64,000 nucleotides of DNA from Lumbricus terrestris (GCA_949752735.1 OX457043.1:50001-114000); one strand, 5' to 3'. Positions 34,230-43,559 are shown, counted from the first letter of the stretch. The notes: generated by a model from the letters alone, not told the origin. Program-made: numbers and translations.

Positions 34230-35720
34230 TTAAACAAAGACAAGCACTTAATGGACTAAGAAATAACAAGAAGATAGTGATCAGATCAGCCGATAAAGGG
34301 GGAATGACGTGCGTTATGGATAGGGAAGCTTACATTTCTGAAGCGCACAGACAACTTAATAACCCCATGTACTACTCCAAGCAAGTTAGCGATAACCATA
34401 AACTGGACTTATGCAAAAATATAAAAAACACATTGAAAGAAATAATGGATAAAAATTTCATCAGCCTAGACCAATACAGTTTTCTAAAGGCTAGTCCCAA
34501 GGACGCTGATAGATATTTTTACCTCCTACCAAAAGTGCACAAGGCACTAGAGAAATGGCCGAGAAATGACATGCCTGAGGGCCGCCCAATAGTAGGGGAT
34601 TGCGCCACAGAGTCACGAAGAACGAGTGACTACATTGACTACTACTTAAAACCACTAGCTACTAAGCACGACTCATATATAAAAGATACCTACGACTTTG
34701 TACATAAAATTAGAAATAGGAAAATAAATAGCAATTCTTTACTAGTAACGGGTGACGTCACGGCCCTATATACCAACATGAATATCAATAGAACTATAGC
34801 AGTGGTGAAGAAGAGCTTTCGAAATAATCCGGATCCGAAAAGACCGGATGCTGATCTTATAAAATTACTGGATATAATAATGCGCAATAACGATTTCGAA
34901 TTTAATAATGACAAGTTTTTACAAATCTTTGGCACGGCCATGGGCAAGTCTTTTGCGCCAAACTTGGCTAATTTATACTTACTAGACTTCGACAGAGGGG
35001 CCAGAAGGGGCTTTCACATAAAACCCGACCTATACTATCGTTTCCTTGACGATATCTTCTTCGTATGGCCCGGTACTAGGGAAGAATTGCTATTATACGA
35101 GAAATTTCTCAACTCCATTACTCCAAACATTAAAATCACTCTGACGGTCAGCGAACAGGAAGTGGATTTCTTAGACACCACCATCTTCAAGGAAACATGG
35201 GAGGGAGATACCACACTACAAACAAAAGTCTTTTTCAAAAAGACAGACACACATCAATTACTACACCCCACATCCTTTCACCCACCACACACAGTACCAG
35301 GCATACTCAAATCACAAATAATCAGGTTCAAACGCCTTTCATCACATAAACTACATTTTGACAACACATGTAACATCTTATTTAAAGCACTCAAGAAAAG
35401 GGGATATAATAAAAGACTCCTAAGAAAAACTAAACGGGACATATGGTTCAACATCAATAATAAAACGAGGGACACAACGAATAAAGCAATTCTCCCCATA
35501 ATAATCCCATACTCCCCGATTAGCGTACACTTAACTAGGGAGTGGAAAAGGATAATAGCCCAATACCCCATGTTCCAAAAATATAGGGTAGTGGCAGCGT
35601 ATACTAAACACCGAAACCTGGCCCAATTGGTCAAGCCTAGCCCGTAAAAACACAGAAACAAAACACTGTTGGGGGGAAGGGCGGAGGACTCGTACCCCGG
35701 AAACGTTTGGGGGAGTGCGA

Positions 35721-35750
35721 TTGAGCCAGCGCATGTAAATAGTTCTTTAT
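35721..35750 (+). promoter_or_regulatory. Shared 3' tail motif of PLE-B
   Basis: GATTGAGCCAGCGC followed by an A/T-rich spacer and AACCTAACCC. The twelve-base core is identical to PLE-A although the rest of the 3' region differs. Confidence 0.7.
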
Positions 35751-35818
35751 AACCTAACCCTAACCCTAACCCTAACCCTAACCCTAACCCTAACCCTAAC
35801 CCTAACCCTAACCCTAAC
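35751..35818 (+). repeat. Telomeric (CCCTAA)n tract
   Basis: About eleven units between PLE-B and a truncated 423-bp cassette. Confidence 0.95.
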
Positions 35819-35932
35819 GGGCTCCGCTTTATTAACATCATTCGGCTGATTTCCATCTTGTCCGTCCGTTTTGAACTCCAGGAGGCAGCATGAGCCAGTG
35901 CAATATGTCTTGGCATACTTTGTAGTTTTTTT
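35819..35932 (+). repeat. 5'-truncated 423-bp cassette (114 bp)
   Basis: Only the last quarter of the cassette, starting at GGGCTCCGCTTTATTAAC, with an intact tail (TGAGCCAGTGC at 35891-35901, T7) and CCCTAA on both sides. Confidence 0.92.
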
Positions 35933-36028
35933 AACCTAACCCTAACCCTAACCCTAACCCTAACCCTAACCCTAACCCTAACCCTAACCCTAACCCTAAC
36001 CCTAACCCTAACCCTAACCCTAACCCTA
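35933..36028 (+). repeat. Telomeric (CCCTAA)n tract
   Basis: About sixteen units. It passes directly into a GCTACT microsatellite that is part of the next reading frame. Confidence 0.95.
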
Positions 36029-37133
36029 CTGCTACTGCTGCGTCTGCTGCTACTGCTGCTACAACTGCTACTGCTGCTGCTACTGCCACTGCTGCCAACA
36101 CCACATTCGCTCCATCCTTGAATCCTGACTTTCCAAAACTGTGCAAATCGCTGTACTACGTGTGTCAAATTCGCCGACACATGCTGAACTGGCAAACTCT
36201 GCCTGCCTCCATACACCGCAACCTGCAGCACATGGCCAGCAACATCAAGCCGATCCATCCTTCGGAAGAGCTGGCAAAGGACATCTCCTCTCTCTTCACT
36301 CGCACTGGGGATGGGGTCAGGGAAAGGGTGGTTCTACACTTCAACGAGCGCCTGGACCAGAATCTTGCTACCCTGAGGTTGTGCAACCCCTTAGACAATG
36401 AACACGCTGTGGAAATTGTCATAAAGCAGATTACACACAGACTGGGAGGGAAGGGCAAAACGATAGACATTAGGGGACTGGTGGAAGGTGAGGCGAAGGT
36501 GATTTGGGGTCCGAAAGGTGAGGTCAAGGCCACAGGAGGTGAGGATAAGGTGATGGACGATGCTGGCTTCCGGAAACCCACCCGTCCGGTCAAGAAGCCC
36601 TGCCTCATGACCACCCCACCAGCCACTGTAACTCTTTCTAACTCTTTCTCGGCTCTTTCTGACATGGGCAAGGACACGACTGTTGAACCTGACTCACCTC
36701 CTACTACTTCTAAAACTCTGACTCGCACGACTACCAACCCCTCTGCATCTCGCTCTAAACCTACTGCATCCTCTCAATCACCCGTCACTGACGACTTCAC
36801 TTACTCCCCATCTCCTACTAGGAAACCTCCTCGCTGCCTTCCTGACCGTCCTACCTCCTCACCTAAGACTCCGATCTCCTTCCTACCACTGTCTTATACT
36901 CCCTCTGTGTCCAGGGCTTCGGACACCCCTACACCTTCAACCTCGAGCACTTCAGTGGTGACCCCGGCGTCGACCCCCACAAGATCTCCTCGTCCTTCTG
37001 AGCAATCTACCACTGCAAATCGATACACACTTCATTCTTCAACTACCAAGATTTCCTGGAAGGTCAACCTAAGACCTGACACTCGCTCTCTGATCATATC
37101 TGACTCGAACTTCAAATACATGTCTGAACCCTA
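36029..37133 (+). pseudogene. ORF1 fragment of a PLE (helical domain, start of SGNH), truncated at both ends
   Basis: An open frame with no start codon, entering from the telomere tract through an Ala/Thr-rich GCTACT repeat. NPDFPKLCKSLYYV starts a helical domain that aligns by eye with the PLE-B ORF1: shared NPDF, DIS, H..RL, NP.D...A.E and RLG spacing. Then comes FSALSDMGKD (compare YECLMDAVED) and a long Pro/Ser/Thr linker. The SGNH domain is cut right after its first block, RSLIISDSNFKYMSE (compare VVVVGDSNLRAID), where CCCTAA repeats begin at 37127; the final Pro and stop come from the telomere repeat. It is probably the ORF1 of PLE-A, whose ORF2 follows 60 bases later, but the ORF1 C-terminus is missing. 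Confidence 0.7.
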
Positions 37134-37172
37134 ACCCTAACCCTAACCCTAACCCTAACCCTAACCCTAACC
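37127..37172 (+). repeat. Telomeric (CCCTAA)n tract replacing ORF1 sequence
   Basis: About eight units between the ORF1 fragment and the start of PLE-A copy C. In PLE-B the ORF1 and ORF2 lie 13 bases apart, so this tract sits where the SGNH domain should be. Confidence 0.94.
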
Positions 37173-38103
37173 ACACATTATCTAATTATACGATGAACTT
37201 ATCAAAACATAAACTCACAACGGATGAAACAAACTTATTGGATCTAGGACTCTAGGTCTGTCTTTTGTACCTACAATAGATAAGGTTAATTACACTTGCA
37301 TTCAAAAATCTTTGCATAAAATGATCAGATCCATAAAACTTAGGGATTATTTTGACGACGACGGAGAAGAAGACCAGGCTCCCAGGCCATTTGTTAGTAA
37401 CACCAAAACATTTACGCATCCTAGCAACTGGGAGCCTAGAGATAAAGATTTAACACCTAACACTAAAGAACTTATATCCAAATTGCAAGAAACCACGGAA
37501 ACCATTTTGAGTAACTACCCTATAAAAGATAATAATTACCTAATTAAAGACATTCAGCACAATTTAACGGCAGAACAAAGACGAGCAATAGGCAAATTGC
37601 GTTCTAATGAAAACATTCTGATAAAACCAGCAGACAAAGGTGGCATGGTATGCGTATTGAATAAAGCATCGTATATGACAGAGGCAGATAGACAATTAAA
37701 CAACATAAAGTATTATAAAGCCATAGAGAAACCGTTGCTGGAACAAAATATACCAATAATTAATGATATATTACAAGACCTGTGCGATAGCGACTACATA
37801 ACTAACAAGCAATTTTATTATCTTAAAGCCAGTGACAAAGATAAACTAAGACACTTTTACCTACTCCCCAAAATACATAAACCAGCTAATAAATGGACAC
37901 TACCAGATATGCCAGAGGGACGCCCTATTGTAGGTGACTGTGCCACAGAGTCCCGCCGAATAAGTGAATATATAGATAGCTTTCTTAAACCGTTAGCCAA
38001 TAAGCACCCTTCATATATTAAAGACACGTACGATTTCGTTAATAAAATAAGAAATAAAGTAGTAAATAAAAAGTACCTTCTAGTAACGGGGGACGTAACT
38101 GCA

Positions 38104-38859
38104 CTATATTGTAACGCCCGCCCCTATCGGCCTCCCCGGAGTCGCCACTTCCGGATCATCGCCTGATGGGACCGCGTGCTGCTGTGGATGAGCTCTAGAG
38201 ATAGAGGGAGGACAGGATGAGGTGACTTCCGGGTTCGAATCCCAACGATGGAAAGGCGGCCAGTTATTTCGACTGCCGGACTCCCTATATGAAATTGGCG
38301 GCCTACTAGCCAATCTATCACTTCTTCGCAATATACCAGGGTGTGCGAAATCTTTAGGCCTAGCACCCAAAGTTTCTTCCAGGCCGATGGTCGAGTGGTA
38401 TGGCGCGTCCGCAGTGGTAATAGCGGTGAGGTAACCAGGGTTCAAATCCACAGCAGGCTTGGGTACCGGCGATGCCTCTAGCCTTTCCAATCGTGATACA
38501 ACTTCCGTCAGCGCTTCCCTGACATTATCTCTTACAGCCGAGATCTCTTCTCTTATCTCCTCTCTTACATTTGATTGCACTGAGGAAATAGCATCGCTAA
38601 CATTTGATTGCACTGCCAGGACATTAAACTCCACCGTGGCAATCGCCTCTTGCGTGTCTCTGGCATTAGTCTCAATTGACGACTGCATAAAAGACTGCAT
38701 AGAAGTCATTGCTTCATGAGTCGACTTAGCATTATTTTGTATTGCCTCGAGCAATATCTCCATAGAAGAAGGGGGCCTAGAAGGCTGAGCAGGAGTGACT
38801 GGCCTAGACTCCTCCATAGCGCTATAGAAATGACTTCTATCGTTATAGCTCACAATCAA
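38104..38859 (-). CDS. Antisense coiled-coil ORF inside the LTR-like insertion
   Basis: 251 aa read on the minus strand. A Pro-rich start (MEESRPVTPAQ, an alternative Met near 38818) is followed by a strongly helical heptad-like stretch (about residues 30-130, QSNVSDAISSVQSNVREEI and similar) and a basic C-terminal part. The frame stays open to the left end of the insertion; its stop is supplied by the flanking PLE sequence, so the original protein was probably longer. It resembles the coiled-coil start of a Gag or structural protein in composition only. I do not recognise a domain. Opposite-strand tRNA-like boxes overlap the C-terminal part, which weakens that portion. Confidence 0.4.
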   Translation of the reverse strand: MIVSYNDRSHFYSAMEESRPVTPAQPSRPPSSMEILLEAIQNNAKSTHEAMTSMQSFMQSSIETNARDTQEAIATVEFNVLAVQSNVSDAISSVQSNVREEIREEISAVRDNVREALTEVVSRLERLEASPVPKPAVDLNPGYLTAITTADAPYHSTIGLEETLGARPKDFAHPGILRRSDRLASRPPISYRESGSRNNWPPFHRWDSNPEVTSSCPPSISRAHPQQHAVPSGDDPEVATPGRPIGAGVTI

Positions 38860-40486
38860 TCAAGTATTCATTCAACGTCAGTTGCATTCAATGCCATCAA
38901 TGATCAAAGTCAGAAGTTTAATTAATATTTCTTATTATTCACAATCACTTGAATCTTCAATTGACATCAATTATGTTCAAAGCAATCAAACATAAAAGTC
39001 AGTAAGTTCAATTATCAGTTCCTATCCTTTGTAAAGACATTCAATGAAAATCAAATGCAACAATTCAATGCAAACACCTATCAACCGGAGTATGCCTAAA
39101 TTAAATCCCGATTGACTCTCAAGTCCCACAGCCAATTTCAGTTCAGCCCAAAATCTCTAGATAACCGATCGTATGAATTCCCCAATAAAGCGTACCTTAT
39201 GCCCGAAGACAAGGGACAAAGCCGATCGTGTGCGAAGAACAGCGACGAAGACGATATCCAAGAGATGCGACGAAACACACAGAAAGGCGTCGAGTTTGAA
39301 ACGCCCGAAAAGATCAGCTAAATCCGTCGCTGATCTCACGCAATGAACAACAATTTCGGCAATGTATCCAGGCCGTTTGAGAAAGACGCCCTTAGGCAAA
39401 CATACGAACAACCGCTTCGCAACACAATTCCGAAGAACGAGAGCAGAGCGCTGACGATTCGAAGCCCACGATAAATCACTCCGTGTGACAGGGCGAAGAG
39501 AGGCCTTGACTGATTAATCCAGGAGTAGATCCAATGCGAAAGCGAAGGCAAAACTCGCAACAACGCTGATTCGTTTCTCGCAACAAACAAACTCTTTTAT
39601 TAGATCGACTCCATGTCGAGAGAGAATGAATCGCCGACAGAATTCGTGTATACGCAACGACGCAGAAGACTAGCGTAAGCTGGCGCTGTATCCTGGCCAC
39701 GCTTCACCAACTCGATCGAGCCTAAAACTACCCAAAAGCCGCAATACATCCAACCGCCTTGAGATCTTGTGCGCAACTGTCGATATATCCGCTGTCCTTG
39801 AAATCCTGTGCGCAACTGCGCTTTTGCTGCCTGCTCTCGCTTTTATAACTGCCTGGTCTGCAGAGCGTCCCCTCTTTCTGCGCATGACCAGCAAGCGAGC
39901 CGCGCGCGCAAACCCAGCAGCAACGCAGCTGTTTCAAGGCGGCAAGAATTAGCTGCCACGTGCAGCTTCTTCTGTCTGTCTGAAGTGATCTGTCTTTCTC
40001 TGTCTATCTCTCCTTCTGAAAAGCGACATCTGCCGTCAGTCACGTAGACCACAGATGCACCAGTTTAACCTTGCGAAAACACACATACACAGGCCCACAC
40101 GCCTACAGTGTTTCCTTCTCAATCTGTCTCCCTGTCTGTGCTTGTCTGGCTGGCTGTATTCCTCGCTCACTCTGTTCATCGGACCACCTCGGGCGAACCG
40201 TGTGATAATTTGCCTAATCGTTGACAGCAGGCGGCGAGGTCTTTCAAGTCAGCGAGCGACGATTGCCAATATCGTGGGAAAAATACACGAATATGATACA
40301 GCAGCTGCAACGCCTACATCAGCGGTCACTGTGACCCGTGTCAAGCGCAAATCAACATTAAAATCTAGGTCACAGGAAGGCACCGAAATAAAACCATATA
40401 TATATATCAGATCTCTGAAACCGATCAAAAATTAAATAATAATATTAAATACCAGAAACTCGTAGCGTAGTTCTACGAACGCTACA
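38110..40486. mobile_element. TG..CA-ended insertion, LTR-like, TSD ATAT
   Basis: Ends TGTAACG and CGCTACA, flanked by ATAT (38106-38109 and 40487-40490); removing it with one ATAT restores the RT frame. TG..CA ends with a short duplication are typical of LTR retrotransposons. No second internal copy of either end is visible, so it could be a 2.4-kb solo LTR (+ orientation: TATAA near 39844, AATAAA near 40387) or a deleted element. A hairpin-prone GTAGCGT..ACGCTAC lies at the right end. Confidence 0.7.
38388..38449 (+). other. tRNA-like pol III boxes (possible SINE-derived segment)
   Basis: TGGTCGAGTGG resembles an A box and GGTTCAAATCC (38439-38449) a B box, 50 bases apart. A second B-box-like GGTTCGAATCC lies at 38232-38242. 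No full cloverleaf with acceptor stem could be drawn by eye. Confidence 0.3.
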
Positions 40487-41868
40487 ATATACCAACATGA
40501 ATATTGACCGTACAATTGCTGTAGTTAAAAGCATCTTTGAACCGAACCCTGACCGGAAAAGACCTGATAAAGAACTACTGGAACTGCTGGAAATAGCTAT
40601 GAAAAATAACGATTTCTCATTCTGTAATAAATTCTTTCTCCAGATTTTCGGAACAGCCATGGGTAAAACATTTGCTCCTAACTGCGCTAACATATATTTA
40701 ATTGAATTTGATCATAAGGCGTGCAATGGCTTTCGTATAACCCCTGAAGATTTCTTTAGATTTCTTGATGACGTGTTTTTTCTTTGGCCTGGAACGATAG
40801 ATGAATTGAAACAATACGAAAATTTTCTGAATTCTTTAATACCCGATATAAAAATCACACTCACTTATAGCGATACGGAAGTCAATTTTCTAGATACTAC
40901 AATATTCAAACATACTCTAAATAACATTACGACACTTCAGACAAAGGTATATTTTAAGGAAACAGACACTCATCAACTATTGCATCACTCATCATTCCAT
41001 CCAAACCACACATTTCAAGGCATACTGAAATCACAGGTACTTAGATTTAAGAGGCTATCCTCATTCAAAAGCGACTATGACCAGGCTTGCCACATTTTAT
41101 TCAACAGTCTTAAAAATCGGGGTTACAATAGGAGAAAGTTAAGGAAAACCAAACTGGATATCTGGACAGATTACAGGCCTAGATCCAATACAATTAACAC
41201 TAATAAACCATTGCTGCCCATCGTCATCCCTTACAGTCCTTTGGCTACTAAGCTGGTATACGAATGGAAAAAATTGCTTCTGAACTCACCTCTGTTTAAA
41301 GATTACAGGATAATAGCCGCATTCTCTAGAAATAAAAACTTGGGGGAACTATTGGCACCACGTAAGGATAACACACCAAAACACACACAGGGAGGGTCTT
41401 CTAAATGTATGGCTACACGTTGTAAAACTTGTGAATATGTTACTGTTACTAAAACCTTTCAAAGTACTCACACACGCAGACAATATAACATAACACAACC
41501 ATTTAACTGTAAAAGCACAAACGTAATCTACTTAATAACATGTAACTTATGCAACAAGCAATACGTGGGGGAAACCCAAAGACAACTGGCTGAAAGATTA
41601 TGCGACCATAGATCTAATATCAAAACACACAAAAACACTCCTATAGCCAACCATTTTAACCTGCCTGACCATTCCATTGCAAATTTACAAATAATTCCAA
41701 TAGACACCATTTCTGCTGCTGAGTTTTTAAATTTTAGATCGAGTTGGTGGAAGATGAGGAGCTGTCGGGTGCGAAAAGAATCCTACTGGCAACAACAACT
41801 ATGGACCCACGAACCGCACGGCATCAATCTTCACAACAGGAAGTAGAGGGATGGAGACGGGATGCGGA

Positions 41869-41895
41869 TTGAGCCAGTGTTTCTGTACATTTTTG
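41869..41895 (+). promoter_or_regulatory. Shared 3' tail motif, PLE-A copy C
   Basis: TTGAGCCAGTGT plus T-rich spacer before CCCTAA, one or two bases different from copies 1 and 2. Confidence 0.68.
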
Positions 41896-41959
41896 AACCC
41901 TAACCTAACCCTAACCCTAACCCTAACCCTAACCCTAACCCTAACCCTAACCCTAACCC
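41896..41959 (+). repeat. Telomeric (CCCTAA)n tract, innermost clean tract
   Basis: About ten units. It is the last clean CCCTAA tract before chromosomal DNA. Confidence 0.95.
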
Positions 41960-42520
41960 AGTTGGCCATGTTCTTCAACCTAAACAGGTCGTATAACATA
42001 TTTTCCATCTTGCTAATTGTCGTGCCAGTCCCGAGCCTGGTTAAGGAGGAGGGAGCCCGCTTCACTAACATCAGGGGTCTATATTTTACCGTAGTTTAGA
42101 GTGCCTGGTGAGACAGAGTGTCTTATAGGCCATTTTAGGCATGCACTTGAGGCTAAAGTCCTAGGCCAGACCTCTTTGAAACCTATAATTCTTGAAGTTC
42201 ACAGTATACACGTCGCTTATGGTGTCCCTCCGATCCGTTGGTCCTTGTCCTGTCGTGAGATGAAATCCGTACCTGTTGTTTACTTGTGTTCTTCAGGGTA
42301 CGAAGCAATGCCTTCATTTGTTTGTCCATTCTGCATAGACCATTTCGACAAGACACTCGTTCGGTTGTGCCTCTTAACATACGGCAATTGCCATTTGTAG
42401 CATCGTCTTTTAATTGCTGAGAGTCCATTGTAATATTTCCTTCTAAGTTCTTCTCTTGATTCCATGGGGATAGCCTTGAGCCAGTGCTCTGAACTGAGTG
42501 TTCAAGTTTATTTTTAAGCC
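41960..42520 (+). repeat. Diverged, 5'-truncated passenger cassette (oldest)
   Basis: Contains GTGCCAGTCCCGAGCCTGG, AAGGAGGAGGGA and the tail CCTTGAGCCAGTGC with a TGAAC-TGAGT-GTTCA hairpin (42490-42504), then a T-rich spacer and CCCTAA. The middle resembles the 631-bp family (GCACTTGAGGC). It is more diverged than any cassette to its left, as expected for the first layer. Confidence 0.75.
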
Positions 42521-43050
42521 CTAAACTAACGGTTAGGGTCAGTGTTAAGGTTTCGGGTTAGGGTTAGAGTTTGGGTTAGGGTTAGGGTTAGGGTTAGAGT
42601 TAGGGTTAGGGTTAGGGTTAGGGTTGGTTTTAGGGTTAAGGTTAGGGTTGGAGTTAGGGTTAGGGTTAGGGTTATGGGGTTAGGGTTAGGTTAGGGTTAG
42701 GGTTAGGGTTGGGGTTAGGGTTAGGGTTAGAACCCTAAAACATAAACCCTAAATGTAATCCGTTAGGTTAGGGTTAGGGTTAGAGTAAGGGTTAGGGTTA
42801 GGGTTAGGTTAGGGTTTAAAAATGTACAGAAGCACCATTAGGGTTAGGGTTAGGGTTATGGTTAGGGTTAGGGTTAGGGTTAGGGTCAGGGGGTTAGGAT
42901 TAGGGTTAGGGTTAGGGTTGGGGTTAGGGTTAGGGTGTGGGTTAGGGTTAGGGTTAAGGTTAGGGTTAGGGTTAGGGTTGGGGTTAGGGTTAGGGTTAAA
43001 GATAGTGTAATGGTTAGGTTAGGCGGATTACATTTAGGGTTTATGTTTTT
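42521..43050 (-). repeat. Decayed telomere-like block in inverted orientation
   Basis: About 500 bp of interrupted GGGTTA repeats on the + strand, opposite to all other tracts. It includes a 26-base inverted pair around ACATAAACCCTAAATGTAAT (about 42738-42765 versus 43020-43047) and a reversed PLE-tail remnant AAAAATGTACAGAAGC (about 42818-42833). It marks the border between subtelomere and chromosome. Confidence 0.85.
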
Positions 43051-43551
43051 TGTTAGAGACAAGGTTGTTATTTGATCATTCGGGCGCATAAATTGTCGCT
43101 TTACAGCTTCAGCGTAAAGTTTCTTTTCGCAAGAATTTGCTAAACTCATTCTTAAATGGTTGCCTATTAAAACATTGTCGTAAGGACGGAGCTGAGACCG
43201 AATACGGACGTCAAAATTTCAATTTAATGTTATAACACGATATAAAAGCTAGGCTGACTTAGCTTACCGCTGTCCAAATGTATCCAGACATTGAAATCTA
43301 CAATGAGTTACATAATTTGGGACGCTAATGGCTATGTCAGCCATAAACAGAAACGGATCTTTCGAAAAATTCATCAATGTTGCCTTCAAAAATTCACAAA
43401 ATTTATTCCACCGTTATAAATTTCACTTTTTTCTTCTATAAAATTATTTCCTGACCAGTTTCTCGACCATCCTATACTTTAATTAGACTTTTGTGATTTA
43501 TGCAGCAGAGATTCGATTGCTTCGAGAGTATTCTGTGAATTATGTCGTCGA
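43051..43551. other. No gene recognised
   Basis: AT-rich unique-looking sequence with no convincing coding frame or repeat. Confidence 0.6.
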
Positions 43552-43559
43552 GTTAAACT

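Larger units (their letters stand above)
32159..35647 (+). pseudogene. PLE-B ORF2 reverse transcriptase, no endonuclease, split by a piggyBac-type element
   Basis: The N-terminal part (32159-32619) has the PLE start block LNLSKHTLSEDENSLLELGL. The C-terminal part (34234-35647) carries SADKGGMTCV, PEGRPIVGD, TGDVTALYTN (motif A), GTAMGKSFAPN (motif B), RFLDDIF (motif C) and the THQLLHPTSFHP thumb region. Joining the two halves across one TTAA gives 1875 bases, an intact frame of 624 residues. It ends with AQLVKPSP where PLE-A continues into the cysteine linker and GIY-YIG. Nothing resembling that nuclease is left in the 100 bases before the telomere tract. An RT without endonuclease that sits at telomeres is the pattern known for Athena and Coprina. 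It starts 13 bases after the ORF1 stop. Confidence 0.9.
29956..35750 (+). mobile_element. PLE-B, full-length two-ORF Penelope-like element without GIY-YIG
   Basis: A complete-looking unit between telomere tracts: 33-base leader, ORF1 (29989-32145), 13-base gap, ORF2 RT (32159-35647, broken by a piggyBac-type element) and a 3' tail with TTGAGCCAGCGC (35721-35732) before CCCTAA at 35751. Without the insertion it would be about 4.2 kb. Confidence 0.85.
37193..41846 (+). pseudogene. PLE-A copy C RT/GIY-YIG, broken by 8-bp duplication and a 2.4-kb insertion
   Basis: The best template for the family. ATG 37193 opens MNLSKHKLTTDETNLLDLGL, the conserved PLE start. An imperfect 8-bp tandem duplication (CTAGGACT/CTAGGTCT, 37244-37259) shifts the frame, which resumes in LSFVPTIDK. 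The RT runs to TALY at 38109, is interrupted by 38110-40486, and resumes at 40491 with TNMNIDRTIAV. Motifs B (GTAMGKTFAPN) and C (FLDDVF), the CKTC linker and a complete GIY-YIG (VIYLITC, YVGETQ, ERLCDHR, IANHF, RKESYW) follow to TAG 41846. Without the 8 bases and the insertion the frame is 2265 bases, 754 residues, normal for an endonuclease-bearing PLE. Confidence 0.93.
37173..41895 (+). mobile_element. PLE-A copy C, most complete, carrying an LTR-like insertion
   Basis: Contains the N-terminal block missing from the other PLE-A copies and a GIY-YIG part without the premature stop. The 3' tail TTGAGCCAGTGT (41869-41880) leads into CCCTAA. Many silent differences from copies 1 and 2 show it is an older relative. 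Confidence 0.93.

Noticed and set aside
36118..37134. Complete 338-aa gene
   Set aside because: Its listed start is a TTG, the frame is open into telomere repeats upstream, and its last residue comes from CCCTAA.
38388..38449. Functional tRNA gene
   Set aside because: A and B boxes only; acceptor and anticodon stems do not form.
39112..40435. Several 60-126 aa frames inside the TG..CA insertion
   Set aside because: Overlap one another on both strands with no motif.
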